Shown: positions 1 through 9,834, counted from the stretch's first letter. The stretch is 64,000 nucleotides of DNA from Colwellia sp. (GCA_013215295.1 JABSOZ010000014.1:92827-156826), one strand, 5' to 3'. A program made the numbers and translations. Notes: generated by a model not told the origin, from the letters alone.

Positions 1-419
1 AGGGCTTAGGCGCGAACATCAACTTTTCTTATACTGAAAGTGAAATTCAGCGTCCGTCAAATGTACCAGGTGAAGATGGTGCATTAGCGCCAATGGAAGG
101 TTTGTCGCCACGCGTATTCAGTGCAACTATTTTCTATGATTATGAAGATTTGTTTACTGCTCGTGTAAGTGCTCGTCATCGTTCGGAATACTTAAGTCGT
201 CAAATTGCGATTGGTGATTCACAGTCAGCCTATTTCCAAGAAGAGACTATTGTTTCTGCACAAATGTCGTATAACTTTACTGAGAATTTACAAGCGGTTG
301 TTTCTGTTGATAATTTAACAGATGAACCCAATGTATCTTACTTTGGTGATGCTTCGCGCACCGGTACTATTCAGTACTTTGGTCGCACTGTTTACTTTGG
401 TATTAACTACTCGATGTAA
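1..419 (+). CDS. TonB-dependent receptor, C-terminal part (cut by window start)
   Basis: The reading frame is open from the first bases (codons start at position 3), so this is the 3' end of a longer gene. The visible ~138 residues have the alternating pattern of outer-membrane beta strands, and the DNLTDEPN stretch is typical of the last part of TonB-dependent receptor barrels. The protein ends in strand-like GINYSM. Such receptors import ligands across the outer membrane using TonB energy. It lies just upstream of a tryptophan-halogenase-like gene, a pairing common in marine gammaproteobacteria, so it may import a substrate used by that locus. The ligand cannot be told from this fragment. 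Confidence 0.88.
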   Translation, partial: GLGANINFSYTESEIQRPSNVPGEDGALAPMEGLSPRVFSATIFYDYEDLFTARVSARHRSEYLSRQIAIGDSQSAYFQEETIVSAQMSYNFTENLQAVVSVDNLTDEPNVSYFGDASRTGTIQYFGRTVYFGINYSM

Positions 420-429
420 GCTGAAAAAT

Positions 430-456
430 AAAGGTGCGGGTTATAGCCGCACCTTT
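430..456 (+). terminator. Rho-independent terminator after the receptor gene
   Basis: A perfect 10-bp stem (AAAGGTGCGG / CCGCACCTTT) with a 7-base loop begins 10 bases after the receptor stop codon and is followed by an AT-rich run. It probably separates receptor transcription from the halogenase gene. Confidence 0.8.
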
Positions 457-501
457 ATTATTAAAGGTATTAATCGTAAATTTTTTAAGTAGTAAAAGTT
501 A

Positions 502-2073
502 ATGATAAATTCAACCCACTCAGAAAGTAAACACCCAAAAAAACGTAATATTGTGATATTAGGGGGTGGAACCGCGGGTTGGATGACGGCGAATTTAATG
601 GCCGAAAAATGGAAAAATCACAATATCTCGATAACCTTGATTGAATCTCCTTCGATAGGTGTTATTGGTGTTGGTGAAGGTTCAACACCGCAATTAAAAA
701 CCTTTTTTGATAAAATAGGCGTAACAGAAAAACAGTGGATGCCCCAGTGCAATGCCACTTATAAAAATGGTATATTATTCAAAAATTGGTCTACACGTCC
801 AGGTTTTGAAAGTTACTTTCATCCCTTCACTTCATTAATTGACGCCCACACAGCACCTGCTTTTGTTTATAACACGCAATATCGCCGCAAGGGCTTTGAC
901 GTTGACTGTAAGCCTGACCGTTTTTTTCTTTCTGCACAATTAGCCAAGCAACAAAAATCGCCTATTGGTGAATTTAACTTTCCCTTTGATATTGGCTATG
1001 GCTATCACTTCGATGCAGTTTTGTTGGGTAAATATTTAGGTACTGTTGCAACAGAAAAAGGTGTTAAGCATATTTCAGCACAAGTAACCGCAGTGAACTT
1101 GAATGATGACGGTGATATTCAATCGTTAAGTCTTGATGATGAACGCGTTATTGAAGGTGACTTTTTTGTTGATTGTTCAGGGTTTAACAGCGTACTTTTA
1201 CAAAAAAAATTGAAAGTGCCCTTTATCAGTTTTAAAGAAAATCTCTTCAATGATAGTGCCGTAACCATATCAGTACCGAGAAAATCTCAGCAACAAGTCA
1301 ATTCACAAACTATTTCTACCGCCATGAAGTGTGGCTGGGCGTGGGATATACCTTTAACTAATCGTACTGGTAACGGTTATGTTTATAGCTCTGAATATTG
1401 CAGTGCTGAACAAGCAGAATTTGAATTACGTGAAAAGCTTTCACTCATTGGTGAAGATGTTGACGTTCGTCATTTAACAATGAAAGTTGGGCGAGTTGCA
1501 AAGCATTGGCATAAAAACTGTGTGGCCATTGGCTTGTCGCAAGGCTTTATTGAGCCGCTTGAAGCGACCGCTTTACATTTTGTGCAAGAAAGTATTGAAG
1601 GTTTCATTGATAGTTATACGGCTGGAAGTTTTAGTAACAGTAATCAAACGCAGTTCAATGAAAAAATGAACAGTCGTTTTGATGGCATCAGAGATTATAT
1701 TGTTGCCCATTATCGTTTGAGTTCACGTGAAGATACTGAGTATTGGCGCAAAAATAGTGCAAACCCAAATATCTCTAACAATTTAAAGAAAATAGTGCAG
1801 TGCTGGGTAGCAGGTGATGATTTAAACAAAGCACTCGTTCAACCAGGCATGGTCAGTTTTTATCCGCCAGTTTCGTGGCATGCAATGCTTGCTGGTTACG
1901 GTGTGTTTCCGGAATTAACCGCGCAAAATCTATTAACTGAAAAATTCGGTCATAGCGCAATTGATGCCGCACAGAAATATGACTTAGCGCATATTGACCA
2001 ATTTATTCAACGCTGTTCAGTTAACTTCGCTGATCATCAACAATTTATTGATGAAAACCTCATTAATAAATAA
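502..2073 (+). CDS. Flavin-dependent tryptophan-halogenase family protein
   Basis: The 523-residue protein has an N-terminal dinucleotide-binding motif (GGGTAGW, residues 21-27), the family motif GVGEGSTP (56-63), a lysine in the position of the catalytic Lys79 of PrnA (ATYKNG, K88), and the WxWxIP signature as WAWDIP (279-284). Family members use FADH2, O2 and halide to make HOCl or HOBr, which the lysine passes to an aromatic substrate. Length and motifs are full, so activity is plausible. The substrate is unknown; many TonB-linked homologues have no assigned substrate. It is followed closely by a lipoprotein gene. No partner flavin reductase gene is visible nearby. Confidence 0.9.
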   Translation: MINSTHSESKHPKKRNIVILGGGTAGWMTANLMAEKWKNHNISITLIESPSIGVIGVGEGSTPQLKTFFDKIGVTEKQWMPQCNATYKNGILFKNWSTRPGFESYFHPFTSLIDAHTAPAFVYNTQYRRKGFDVDCKPDRFFLSAQLAKQQKSPIGEFNFPFDIGYGYHFDAVLLGKYLGTVATEKGVKHISAQVTAVNLNDDGDIQSLSLDDERVIEGDFFVDCSGFNSVLLQKKLKVPFISFKENLFNDSAVTISVPRKSQQQVNSQTISTAMKCGWAWDIPLTNRTGNGYVYSSEYCSAEQAEFELREKLSLIGEDVDVRHLTMKVGRVAKHWHKNCVAIGLSQGFIEPLEATALHFVQESIEGFIDSYTAGSFSNSNQTQFNEKMNSRFDGIRDYIVAHYRLSSREDTEYWRKNSANPNISNNLKKIVQCWVAGDDLNKALVQPGMVSFYPPVSWHAMLAGYGVFPELTAQNLLTEKFGHSAIDAAQKYDLAHIDQFIQRCSVNFADHQQFIDENLINK

Positions 2074-2092
2074 AGCTGCTTTAGGTATTCAC

Positions 2093-3814
2093 ATGAAAAA
2101 TAACAACTCATCTTCGTACTCTTTCCCATTAATTTTATCTTTTAGTTTAGCGCTTATTGCAATCACCAGTTGTGGAGGAGGTTCGGAAAGTAAAGCACCC
2201 GCTGAAAAAATAGTTGTTGAAGCGCCTGTTTTAATCGGCCCACAAGTTTCAGGTATACCTGCAAAAATAACCGTAGAAGCGCCGATTGGCAGCGATAGTC
2301 ATCAATGCCATAGCGTGGAAACCAATGAGCAGTCATTACAATTTACCGATATTACAGAGCAGGCAGGACTTACCTTCAGTCATGAGATGCCAAATGGTGA
2401 TGGTGTTTTAGGTATGTCGGGTGGTGTGGCTGCCGGTGATTTTGATAATGACGGCTGGGTAGATTTATACGCGATTGGCGGTGAAGGCCAAGCGAATGTA
2501 TTGATGAAGAATCAAGGTGATGGCACCTTTACTGATATGGCGAACTTTTCGGGTGTTGATCAGCAAAACAAAGGCAGTGGTCCAGCATTTGGTGATTTTA
2601 ATGGCGATGGCCTTTTAGATTTATTTGTTGGTGGCGTCGGTGGTGATGCCGCAAAACTTTATGTCAATCAAGGTAACGACAAATACTTAGATATAACTGA
2701 AAGTTCAGGCCTTGTGCTCCCGGGCAACAATTTTTCAGGCACCTGGACTGATTACGATAAAGACGGAGATTTAGACTTATTTGTCACCCATTGGACAGAA
2801 GAACGTAGTGGCTACTTTGCTTATTTCTGGAAAAACAATGGTGATTCAACTTTTTCAGATGTCACCTTTGAAACGGGTATTAAAAACACCAGTAATGCCG
2901 ACAAAACGTTAACCGCAACCTTCTCTGACATTAATAACGACGGTTGGGTCGATTTATTATTAGTCACAGATTATGCCCAAACTCGCCTTTATCAAAATAA
3001 CAAAGACGGCACGTTTAAAGATATCACTGACCATGACGTGATCACTGACAACACAGGTATGGGTTCTGCCGTCGCAGATTACGATAATGATGGCGACTTA
3101 GACTGGTTTGTTACCGCCATATCTTTTCGAGATGAGCCTGCAACATTAGGTTGGCTGTCACCGGGAAATCGTTTTTATCAAAATCAGGGCGACGGCACGT
3201 TTCTCGATAAAACGGATGAACTGGGTGTTCGTCATAGCTCTTGGGCATGGGCAACCTGTTTCAGTGATTTCAATAATGATGGGTTACAAGATTTATTCGT
3301 GGTTAACGGTATGTATGGTGAAAATATTGATGAGATGTTTTTAGACGACCCTTCTCGACTCTTTCTGGCAAATGGCGATGGTACGTTTAAAGAATCTTCA
3401 ATTGATGTGGGCATTGATGACACATCAATGGGCCGTGGCTTAGTGTGCTTCGATTATGACAAAGATGGCGATCAAGATATTTACATTGCTAACTATGATG
3501 AAGCACCAAAATTGTTTTGTAACAATGGCGGTAGTGCGTCAGGTCAGAATAATTTTATCAATATCAAGTTAATCGATTCAACGAGTAACACGCAAGCTTT
3601 GGGTGCAAGGATATATGTGCAAAGTGCTGATGTTCGTCAAATGCGGGAATTAACATCGGGCAATAATTATGTTTCGCAAAACCCTGTTGAGGCACATTTT
3701 GGATTAAGTAAAGCATCAGAAATTACCAGTATTCGTATTGTATGGCCTGATGGTGAAGAGTCAATTGTTACCCAGGTCGACATCAATCAATTCGTGACTA
3801 TCGAACGTATTTAG
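2093..3814 (+). CDS. CRTAC1-like FG-GAP/VCBS repeat lipoprotein with ASPIC/UnbV domain
   Basis: The start at 2093 gives a lipoprotein signal ending in AITSC; an upstream in-frame ATG at 1994 would only add residues inside the halogenase gene. The 573-residue protein contains about seven FG-GAP repeats, each with a calcium-binding-like core such as FDNDGWVDLY, FNGDGLLDLF or YDKDGDLDLF, forming a beta propeller. The C-terminal ~80 residues (GARIYVQ to IRIVWPDG) are an ASPIC/UnbV domain. These are cell-surface binding or scaffold proteins of unclear function. The mature N-terminus has a spacer with two VEAP motifs, as does the next lipoprotein, which suggests the two work at the same membrane. 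Confidence 0.9.
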   Translation: MKNNNSSSYSFPLILSFSLALIAITSCGGGSESKAPAEKIVVEAPVLIGPQVSGIPAKITVEAPIGSDSHQCHSVETNEQSLQFTDITEQAGLTFSHEMPNGDGVLGMSGGVAAGDFDNDGWVDLYAIGGEGQANVLMKNQGDGTFTDMANFSGVDQQNKGSGPAFGDFNGDGLLDLFVGGVGGDAAKLYVNQGNDKYLDITESSGLVLPGNNFSGTWTDYDKDGDLDLFVTHWTEERSGYFAYFWKNNGDSTFSDVTFETGIKNTSNADKTLTATFSDINNDGWVDLLLVTDYAQTRLYQNNKDGTFKDITDHDVITDNTGMGSAVADYDNDGDLDWFVTAISFRDEPATLGWLSPGNRFYQNQGDGTFLDKTDELGVRHSSWAWATCFSDFNNDGLQDLFVVNGMYGENIDEMFLDDPSRLFLANGDGTFKESSIDVGIDDTSMGRGLVCFDYDKDGDQDIYIANYDEAPKLFCNNGGSASGQNNFINIKLIDSTSNTQALGARIYVQSADVRQMRELTSGNNYVSQNPVEAHFGLSKASEITSIRIVWPDGEESIVTQVDINQFVTIERI

Positions 3815-3876
3815 CATTTTGTGACGAAAATTTAATAACTAACAATTAGAAAGTATAAAAATAATAAGAAGATTTT

Positions 3877-5874
3877 ATGATGAAACAGCGCAGAATAAAC
3901 AAATTTAAAAAAATGCTAGTACCATTAATATTGGGACCTTTGTTCTTAACAGCGTGTGGTGGTTCAAGTTCAGATAACAAAACTGAGGTGGTCGTTGAAG
4001 CACCGATAAAAATAACAGCTGAACGCAGTGGTCAATCCATTGCAAGACAGTGGAATGAAGTGTTACTGCATGCCATACGAAATGATTATGCTCGCCCAAC
4101 CATACATGCGCGTAATTTATTCCATATCTCATCAGCAATGTTTGACGCTTGGTCGGTTTATAGTGCACAAGCAACTCCTTTTCTATGGGGTAATAATGTT
4201 GCTGGTTTTGATTGTACGGCTGAAGCGATTAATGTTCCCGCTGATACTTTACCTTTGCAAGAACAAGCGATAAGTTTCGCTAGTTATAGAATGATCAAAC
4301 ATCGCTTTCGTTTATCTCCCGGTGCTGACGATATTATTGCCACGGCTGATGCATTGATGGCTACGTTAGGTTTTGATATTGAAAATACCTCTGTTGATTA
4401 TTCTCAAGGCTCTTCGGCGGCATTAGGTAATGCCATTGCCGCTTGTTATATCGATTTTGGCTTGCAAGATGGTGCTAATGAAACACAATTTTATAGTAAT
4501 ACGAGTTATCAGCCAGTAAACCCTGCCTTAGTTTTAGGTGAGGGGCTTTCGGGCAACCCAACTATTGTCGACTTGAATCGCTGGCAGCCGCTTTCTATTG
4601 AAGGTTATATTGACCAAGCGGGTAACCCTGTTGATGATGCCCCTGAATTTTTAGGACCCGAATGGGGACAAGTTGTCCCCTTCTCATTATCAGATAATGA
4701 CAAAACAGTTTTTTCGCGTGATGGTTTTGACTACCAAGTTTATCACGACCCAGGTATGCCACCGTTAATCGGCACTGATACGTCTGACTTATATAAGTGG
4801 GGCTTTTCGTTAGTCGCGATATGGTCAGCGCATTTAGATGAAAATGACGGTGTTTTATGGGATATTTCACCCAAAAGTCTAGGTAACATTCATACCTTTC
4901 CGACAACCTTTTCTCAATACAGTGAATTTTATAACCAACTCGAAGGTGGAGATACCAGTACAGGTTATGCAGTAAATCCTGTGACTGACCAACCTTATCA
5001 AGAGCAACTTGTTCCTCGTGGCGATTATGGCCGTGTGCTTGCTGAGTTTTGGGCTGATGGACCTGATTCAGAAACACCCCCAGGGCATTGGTTTGTGATT
5101 CTCAATACCGTTAGCGACCATAATCTACTTGAGAAACGTTGGGCAGGTGAGGGTGAACTTCTTGGGAATTTAGAATGGGACATTAAAACTTATTTTGCGA
5201 TGGGCGGCACAATGCATGATTCAGCAATTACTGCTTGGGGAATTAAAGGCCGTTATGATTATATTCGTCCTGTTTCAGCCATTCGAGCAATGGCTGATTT
5301 AGGGCAAAGCAGTGATGCGCAATTACCTTCTTATCATGTTAACGGCATTTTACTTGTTGATGATTATATTGAGCTGGTGTCGAATGGAGATGCTTTAGCC
5401 GGTGAAAATAACGAACATGTTGGCAAAATTAAAATTTACGGTTGGAAAGGTCCTAAATATATTGTTGACCCTGCCACCGATAAAGCAGGTGTTGATTGGA
5501 TCCTAGCTGAAAACTGGTGGCCTTATCAGCGACCTTCGTTTGTAACTCCCCCTTTTGCGGGTTACGTTTCAGGACACTCTACTTATTCAAGAGCCGCAGC
5601 AGAACTAATGACAGCGATGACGGGGTCTTCATACTTTCCCGGAGGTATGAGTGAATTTGAAGTTGTTGCTAATGATTTTCTCGTTTTTGAACAAGGACCA
5701 AGTGTCAACATGACGCTGCAGTGGGCAACGTATCAAGATGCTTCTGATCAATGTAGTTTATCGCGTATATGGGGTGGCATTCATCCACCAGCAGATGATA
5801 TTCCTGGCCGCTTAATTGGCGAAAAAATTGGAAAAAATAGTTTTGAATTTGTGCAAGGTTATTTAAGTAAATAA
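3877..5874 (+). CDS. Vanadium-dependent haloperoxidase/PAP2-like lipoprotein
   Basis: The 665-residue protein starts with a lipoprotein signal ending LTACGG. Its C-terminal half has the three PAP2/vanadium-haloperoxidase motifs: YDYIRPVSAIR (arginine/proline motif, ~462), SGHS (H567, the acid-base histidine position) and SRIWGGIH (R630 and H636; the histidine is the vanadate or phosphate ligand position). Family members oxidise halides with H2O2, or act as acid phosphatases; sequence alone does not separate these. A halogenating or phosphatase role next to a flavin halogenase is inferred from context. ATG at 3877 and 3880 are both possible starts after the AAGAAG ribosome-binding site. Confidence 0.86.
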   Translation: MMKQRRINKFKKMLVPLILGPLFLTACGGSSSDNKTEVVVEAPIKITAERSGQSIARQWNEVLLHAIRNDYARPTIHARNLFHISSAMFDAWSVYSAQATPFLWGNNVAGFDCTAEAINVPADTLPLQEQAISFASYRMIKHRFRLSPGADDIIATADALMATLGFDIENTSVDYSQGSSAALGNAIAACYIDFGLQDGANETQFYSNTSYQPVNPALVLGEGLSGNPTIVDLNRWQPLSIEGYIDQAGNPVDDAPEFLGPEWGQVVPFSLSDNDKTVFSRDGFDYQVYHDPGMPPLIGTDTSDLYKWGFSLVAIWSAHLDENDGVLWDISPKSLGNIHTFPTTFSQYSEFYNQLEGGDTSTGYAVNPVTDQPYQEQLVPRGDYGRVLAEFWADGPDSETPPGHWFVILNTVSDHNLLEKRWAGEGELLGNLEWDIKTYFAMGGTMHDSAITAWGIKGRYDYIRPVSAIRAMADLGQSSDAQLPSYHVNGILLVDDYIELVSNGDALAGENNEHVGKIKIYGWKGPKYIVDPATDKAGVDWILAENWWPYQRPSFVTPPFAGYVSGHSTYSRAAAELMTAMTGSSYFPGGMSEFEVVANDFLVFEQGPSVNMTLQWATYQDASDQCSLSRIWGGIHPPADDIPGRLIGEKIGKNSFEFVQGYLSK

Positions 5875-5946
5875 GCGCTGGTTCGAATTTGAGATCTCGT
5901 CGTTTTTTCGTTCACATTAAAATAATAAAAAAGAGAATAATGATAA

Positions 5947-7359
5947 ATGTTAGCTATTCAAAAAAATCTCAGTAAATCTTTTTATATGCTTTTGAGCTTG
6001 CCCGCGACAGCGATGGGTTTTGCTTTATCTGTACAAATATCAGCCCTCAGCTGGATTTTAACCACACAATACGGCTTAGATATTCATGAAGTCGGTCTCG
6101 TTTGGGCAGCAGGGCCTATCGCCGGGATTTTAGGGCAAGTTATTGTCGGTATCATCAGTGATAATGTTTGGTTCTGGAATGGCCGTCGTCGTCCATTCAT
6201 TCTCATTGGTGGCGTGTTAGCGGGCATGATGCTGTTGGCGCTACCAAATATCGATATCGTTTCTTCAACGTTAGGCATATCTGGATTACTCGGTGTTGCT
6301 ATTGCCGTTGCATTGACCTTAGATTTATCCATTAATATTAGCTTTAATCCAACACGTGCGATTATCGCTGATGTAACGCCTGAAGGTGAAGCTCGTACTA
6401 AAGGTTATACTTGGATGCAAACAATCTCAGGTTCTTTTGGTGTTGTAGCTTATGCCGTTGGTGCTACTTGGGGAAATTTTGTGCTTATATATTTAGGCGC
6501 AGGTCTCGTGTTTTTTCTATCAATATTTTCGCCTTTTTTTATTACAGAACCCAAAAAATTGATGGTAAGCCAAACCGATACTGCTCAAGAGAAAGTATCG
6601 TTCAAAATGGTATTGATGAATATAAAACCATTATGGGGTTTTATTGCTTACGATATATATGCGATGGGTTTACAAATCTCTGGCATAAAAATCGATCATT
6701 ATTGGGCCGAAATCATTGCAGCAGTCATCACTTTTTATTTTGTAATTATTACTTTGTTTGCGAAAGAAAATAGCACGGATAATAGTATCGGCTTTAGAAA
6801 AGTATTAGCCGCCCATTCTTTTAGCTGGATTGGTGTACAGACCATGTTTGTCTTCATCATCGCTTTTCTTCAAGACAAAATGCCAAGCCTGTCAGATGAT
6901 GATTTAGGTAAGGTTATTGCGATGAGTTTTTTAATTCTCAGTGCAGTTTCAGCTTTATTACCTGCATTGCTACTTGAACCTATCGCTAAAAAAATTGGTC
7001 GAGTAAAAACCCATACTTATTGTATTGCCAGTATGGCTCTTGGCTATGGATTAGTTTCGGCATTTGGTGATGTCAAAGAAATACTTTACTTACTTATGGC
7101 GCTATTAGGCATTGGTTGGTCTGCAATTATTAGTTTACCGTTTGCTATTATGTCTGAGAAAGTAGAACAATCGCGTATGGGGCTATATATGGGGTTGTTT
7201 AACTTGTCAGTCGTTTTACCGCAATTATTAGTAAGTTTAGCCATTGGACTATTTATCAGTAAAGTTGCAGATAAAAGCTTAGTCTTTCAAATAAGTGCTG
7301 TAGCGCTTGCTATTTCTGCACTGGCTTGGACGAAAGTTCAGGAACATTCAAAAGCCTAA
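5947..7359 (+). CDS. MFS transporter, SLC45/sucrose-maltose type
   Basis: This 470-residue protein has about twelve hydrophobic segments and the loop 2-3 motif SDNVWFWNGRRRPFI, where GRRRPF is characteristic of the SLC45 and sugar:cation symporter group. Members move disaccharides or other glycosides with protons across the inner membrane. The gene lies 72 bases after the haloperoxidase-like gene on the same strand, so it may bring the locus substrate into the cytoplasm after receptor uptake. The real substrate is not known. A weak hairpin follows. Confidence 0.85.
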   Translation: MLAIQKNLSKSFYMLLSLPATAMGFALSVQISALSWILTTQYGLDIHEVGLVWAAGPIAGILGQVIVGIISDNVWFWNGRRRPFILIGGVLAGMMLLALPNIDIVSSTLGISGLLGVAIAVALTLDLSINISFNPTRAIIADVTPEGEARTKGYTWMQTISGSFGVVAYAVGATWGNFVLIYLGAGLVFFLSIFSPFFITEPKKLMVSQTDTAQEKVSFKMVLMNIKPLWGFIAYDIYAMGLQISGIKIDHYWAEIIAAVITFYFVIITLFAKENSTDNSIGFRKVLAAHSFSWIGVQTMFVFIIAFLQDKMPSLSDDDLGKVIAMSFLILSAVSALLPALLLEPIAKKIGRVKTHTYCIASMALGYGLVSAFGDVKEILYLLMALLGIGWSAIISLPFAIMSEKVEQSRMGLYMGLFNLSVVLPQLLVSLAIGLFISKVADKSLVFQISAVALAISALAWTKVQEHSKA

Positions 7360-7375
7360 CTGCCCCCGAAAAAAG

Positions 7376-7410
7376 AAAAAAGGTGAGTCATAAAACGGCT
7401 TATCTTTTTT
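7376..7410 (+). terminator. Likely terminator after MFS gene
   Basis: Imperfect inverted repeat AAAAAGGTGAGTC / GGCTTATCTTTTT with a run of T on the 3' side. It sits 16 bases after the stop codon. Mismatches are mostly G-U compatible in RNA. Confidence 0.45.
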
Positions 7411-7529
7411 GCTTGTATTGATTTGATAACACTATCGATGTTTTATTTTTGTTTAATTATTTACTTCCTATAGACAAGTCGCCTCACTTTAAATTATAAA
7501 ATGTGCAACATTATATTTTAGGAATTTAC

Positions 7530-9065
7530 ATGAAGGTTCTTCAACAACTCGCGTTACTTTTTTTATTGTTTTCTGTGGCTTTAAATAGCCAAGCTGAAGT
7601 TAATGAAAATACCACCATTAACGATATCCATCAACAAATGCAAAGTAAACAATTAACCAGCGAACAATTAGTGCAATTCTATTTACAGCGTATTGCCGAG
7701 TTTGATGATAAAGGCATGACGTTAAATTCAGTTGTTCAGCTAAATAAAAATGCATTGAAGCAAGCAAAAGCACTTGACCGGTATTTTCTTACACATGGTT
7801 TAAAAGGCAGTTTGCATGGTATCCCCATTCTTTTAAAAGATAATATCGACACCATTGACGGTATGGCAAATACAGCCGGTTCAGTAGCGTTAGCAAACAA
7901 CTTTCCAGATGATGATGCTTTTTTGGTTAAGCAACTAAAAGAGGCTGGCGCTATTATTTTAGGGAAAACAAACTTAAGTGAATGGGCAAATTTTCGTTCA
8001 ACAGCTTCATCAAGTGGTTGGAGCGGTTTATATGGTCAAAGTAAAAATCCTTACGATATTACCACAAGTCCTTGTGGCTCTAGTTCTGGCTCAGGAATTG
8101 CGGCATCAGCAAATTTTGCTACCTTGACTATAGGTACTGAAACTGATGGTTCTGTGACTTGTCCTGCTGCCATCAACGGTGTTGTCGGCATTAAGCCGAC
8201 ACTAGGTACGGTAAGTCGTGACGGGATTATCCCTATTGCCCACAGTCAAGACACGGCTGGTCCAATGGCTAGGAATGTTACGGATGCGGTTATTCTTTTA
8301 TCGGCAATGGTAAAAGCAGACAAAAATGACCATGACTTCGTATCTTCAAATATTAAGTATTTATCGCACCTAAAACTTGATGGTGTAAAAGGTAAGCGTA
8401 TTGGTATTGCTCGCAACCTAATGGGGTACCATAAAGGGGGGGATAACGTTTTCAGCCAAGCAGTACGAGACCTTAAAGAGCTGGGAGCAGTAATCGTTGA
8501 GGATGTTAATTTTGAAAACAAAGACCAATGGGGTGATGCTGAATTTGAAATATTACTTTATGAATTTAAAGATGAGCTTAATAAATATCTCTCGAAAACG
8601 GCTGATGGCATACCCAAATCACTGAACGAAATGATTGAATTCAACAAAAGAAATGCAGATGTTGAAATGAAATATTTTGGGCAAGAGATATTTTTGATGG
8701 CACAAGCTAAGGGCAGTATTACCGATAAAATTTACCTTGAAGCACTTGCTAAAGCGAAACGATTGACGCAAGAAGAAGGTATTGATGCGTTACTTGAAAA
8801 ACATAAATTAGATTTAATTATTGCGCCAACAACAGGCCCCGCATGGAAAACAGATTGGGTGAATGGTGACCATTACTTAGGATCAGCATCATCTGCTGCT
8901 GCTATTTCTGGTTATCCTCATATTACGGTACCCATGGGGTATGTTCATGGGTTACCTGTTGGTTTATCGCTGTTTTCTGGCAAGTTACAAGAAGGTGTTT
9001 TAATTGAGGCTGCTTTTGGTTATGAACAAGCGACTAAACATCGAGTTGCACCCAAATTGTACTAG
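7530..9065 (+). CDS. Secreted amidase (amidase signature family)
   Basis: I place the start at 7530, behind an AGGA site, which gives a clear signal peptide ending NSQA; an ATG at 7503 would add nine residues in front of it. The ~511-residue protein has the amidase signature Ser-cisSer-Lys triad: lysine in ILLKDN (~residue 102), serine in CGSSSGSG (~182) and serine in TETDGSVTCPA (~207). These enzymes hydrolyse amide bonds. The signal peptide points to the periplasm or outside, so the role is probably scavenging rather than tRNA amidation (GatA). The substrate is unknown. The gene has its own upstream region and may be transcribed separately from the halogenase locus. Confidence 0.9.
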   Translation: MKVLQQLALLFLLFSVALNSQAEVNENTTINDIHQQMQSKQLTSEQLVQFYLQRIAEFDDKGMTLNSVVQLNKNALKQAKALDRYFLTHGLKGSLHGIPILLKDNIDTIDGMANTAGSVALANNFPDDDAFLVKQLKEAGAIILGKTNLSEWANFRSTASSSGWSGLYGQSKNPYDITTSPCGSSSGSGIAASANFATLTIGTETDGSVTCPAAINGVVGIKPTLGTVSRDGIIPIAHSQDTAGPMARNVTDAVILLSAMVKADKNDHDFVSSNIKYLSHLKLDGVKGKRIGIARNLMGYHKGGDNVFSQAVRDLKELGAVIVEDVNFENKDQWGDAEFEILLYEFKDELNKYLSKTADGIPKSLNEMIEFNKRNADVEMKYFGQEIFLMAQAKGSITDKIYLEALAKAKRLTQEEGIDALLEKHKLDLIIAPTTGPAWKTDWVNGDHYLGSASSAAAISGYPHITVPMGYVHGLPVGLSLFSGKLQEGVLIEAAFGYEQATKHRVAPKLY

Positions 9066-9171
9066 TTATAACTCGCTAAATTTATTGGGATCAGTTGAAT
9101 TAAATCATATGAAAGCACGGTCTTTAAAATCTTAGTGCCTCATTATATTTAAACAAGAGTAAAAAATTCAG

Positions 9172-9759
9172 ATGAACCATGTAACAAAATCAATATGCGT
9201 AACAGCAGTTATTGCAATATTACTATCACTGACATTCTTTAGTATTGCTTCGGTTGCAAAGTCGGTTTCAATTGATGTTGGTCCAACGTTAGGAGATAAA
9301 GCACCTTCGTTAACGGTGATAGATAAAAATAAAGCAACAGTGAGTATTGATGACTTAACCGCAGAAAACGGTTTGATTATATTGTTTTTTCGTTCTGCTG
9401 ACTGGTGTCCATTTTGTAAAAAACATTTAATAGAATTGCAGGGAGTTGCCGATAAATTTAAAGCACTCGGTTATGGTGTGGCAGCAATATCTTATGACGA
9501 TACCGAAGTGCTGAAAAGTTTCACCCTAAAGCATAGCCTTACTTATCCATTGTTATCAGACCAATCGGCAGCAACGGTAAAAGCTTACGCAGTGCTTAAC
9601 AAAGATTCTAAAATGGGTGATGACAACTACGGTATACCTTATCCTGGCGTTGTAATTATCAACCCTGCAGGAAAAGTTGTTCACAAATACTTCTTTAAAG
9701 GCTACCGTAAACGTGTAATGTTTGTTGAGTTATATGAGCAGTTAAGCGCAGTTAAATAA
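9172..9759 (+). CDS. Exported peroxiredoxin-like (AhpC/TSA) protein
   Basis: A 195-residue protein with an N-terminal hydrophobic export segment (residues ~10-30) followed by a thioredoxin-fold AhpC/TSA domain. The active-site region is SADWCPFCKKHL, so the peroxidatic cysteine sits in a CPFC motif at ~79-82, as in bacterioferritin-comigratory-like redoxins and thioredoxins. It probably reduces peroxides or disulfides in the periplasm. If the upstream haloperoxidase-like protein uses H2O2, a peroxide-handling neighbour would make sense, but that is inference. Confidence 0.85.
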   Translation: MNHVTKSICVTAVIAILLSLTFFSIASVAKSVSIDVGPTLGDKAPSLTVIDKNKATVSIDDLTAENGLIILFFRSADWCPFCKKHLIELQGVADKFKALGYGVAAISYDDTEVLKSFTLKHSLTYPLLSDQSAATVKAYAVLNKDSKMGDDNYGIPYPGVVIINPAGKVVHKYFFKGYRKRVMFVELYEQLSAVK

Positions 9760-9771
9760 GTTAAATGGCTA

Positions 9772-9834
9772 AATGGTTTTGACCTAAGACCATTATTTGC
9801 GTTTTAAAGAAAACATTGAATAATCGATGTTTTC
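9772..9834 (+). terminator. Two consecutive hairpins after peroxiredoxin gene
   Basis: Hairpin 1 is AATGGTTTT / AAGACCATT (9772-9794) and hairpin 2 is GAAAACAT / ATGTTTTC (9809-9834). Both lie directly after the stop codon. No long uridine tract follows, so efficiency is uncertain. Confidence 0.5.

Noticed and set aside
4595..5077. 160-codon open frame on the - strand
   Set aside because: It lies wholly inside the haloperoxidase-like gene, is rich in His and Gln, and is a codon-shadow of that gene.
502..9759. Complete biosynthetic gene cluster
   Set aside because: There is no PKS, NRPS, RiPP or terpene core enzyme. Only halogenation-type and uptake genes are present.
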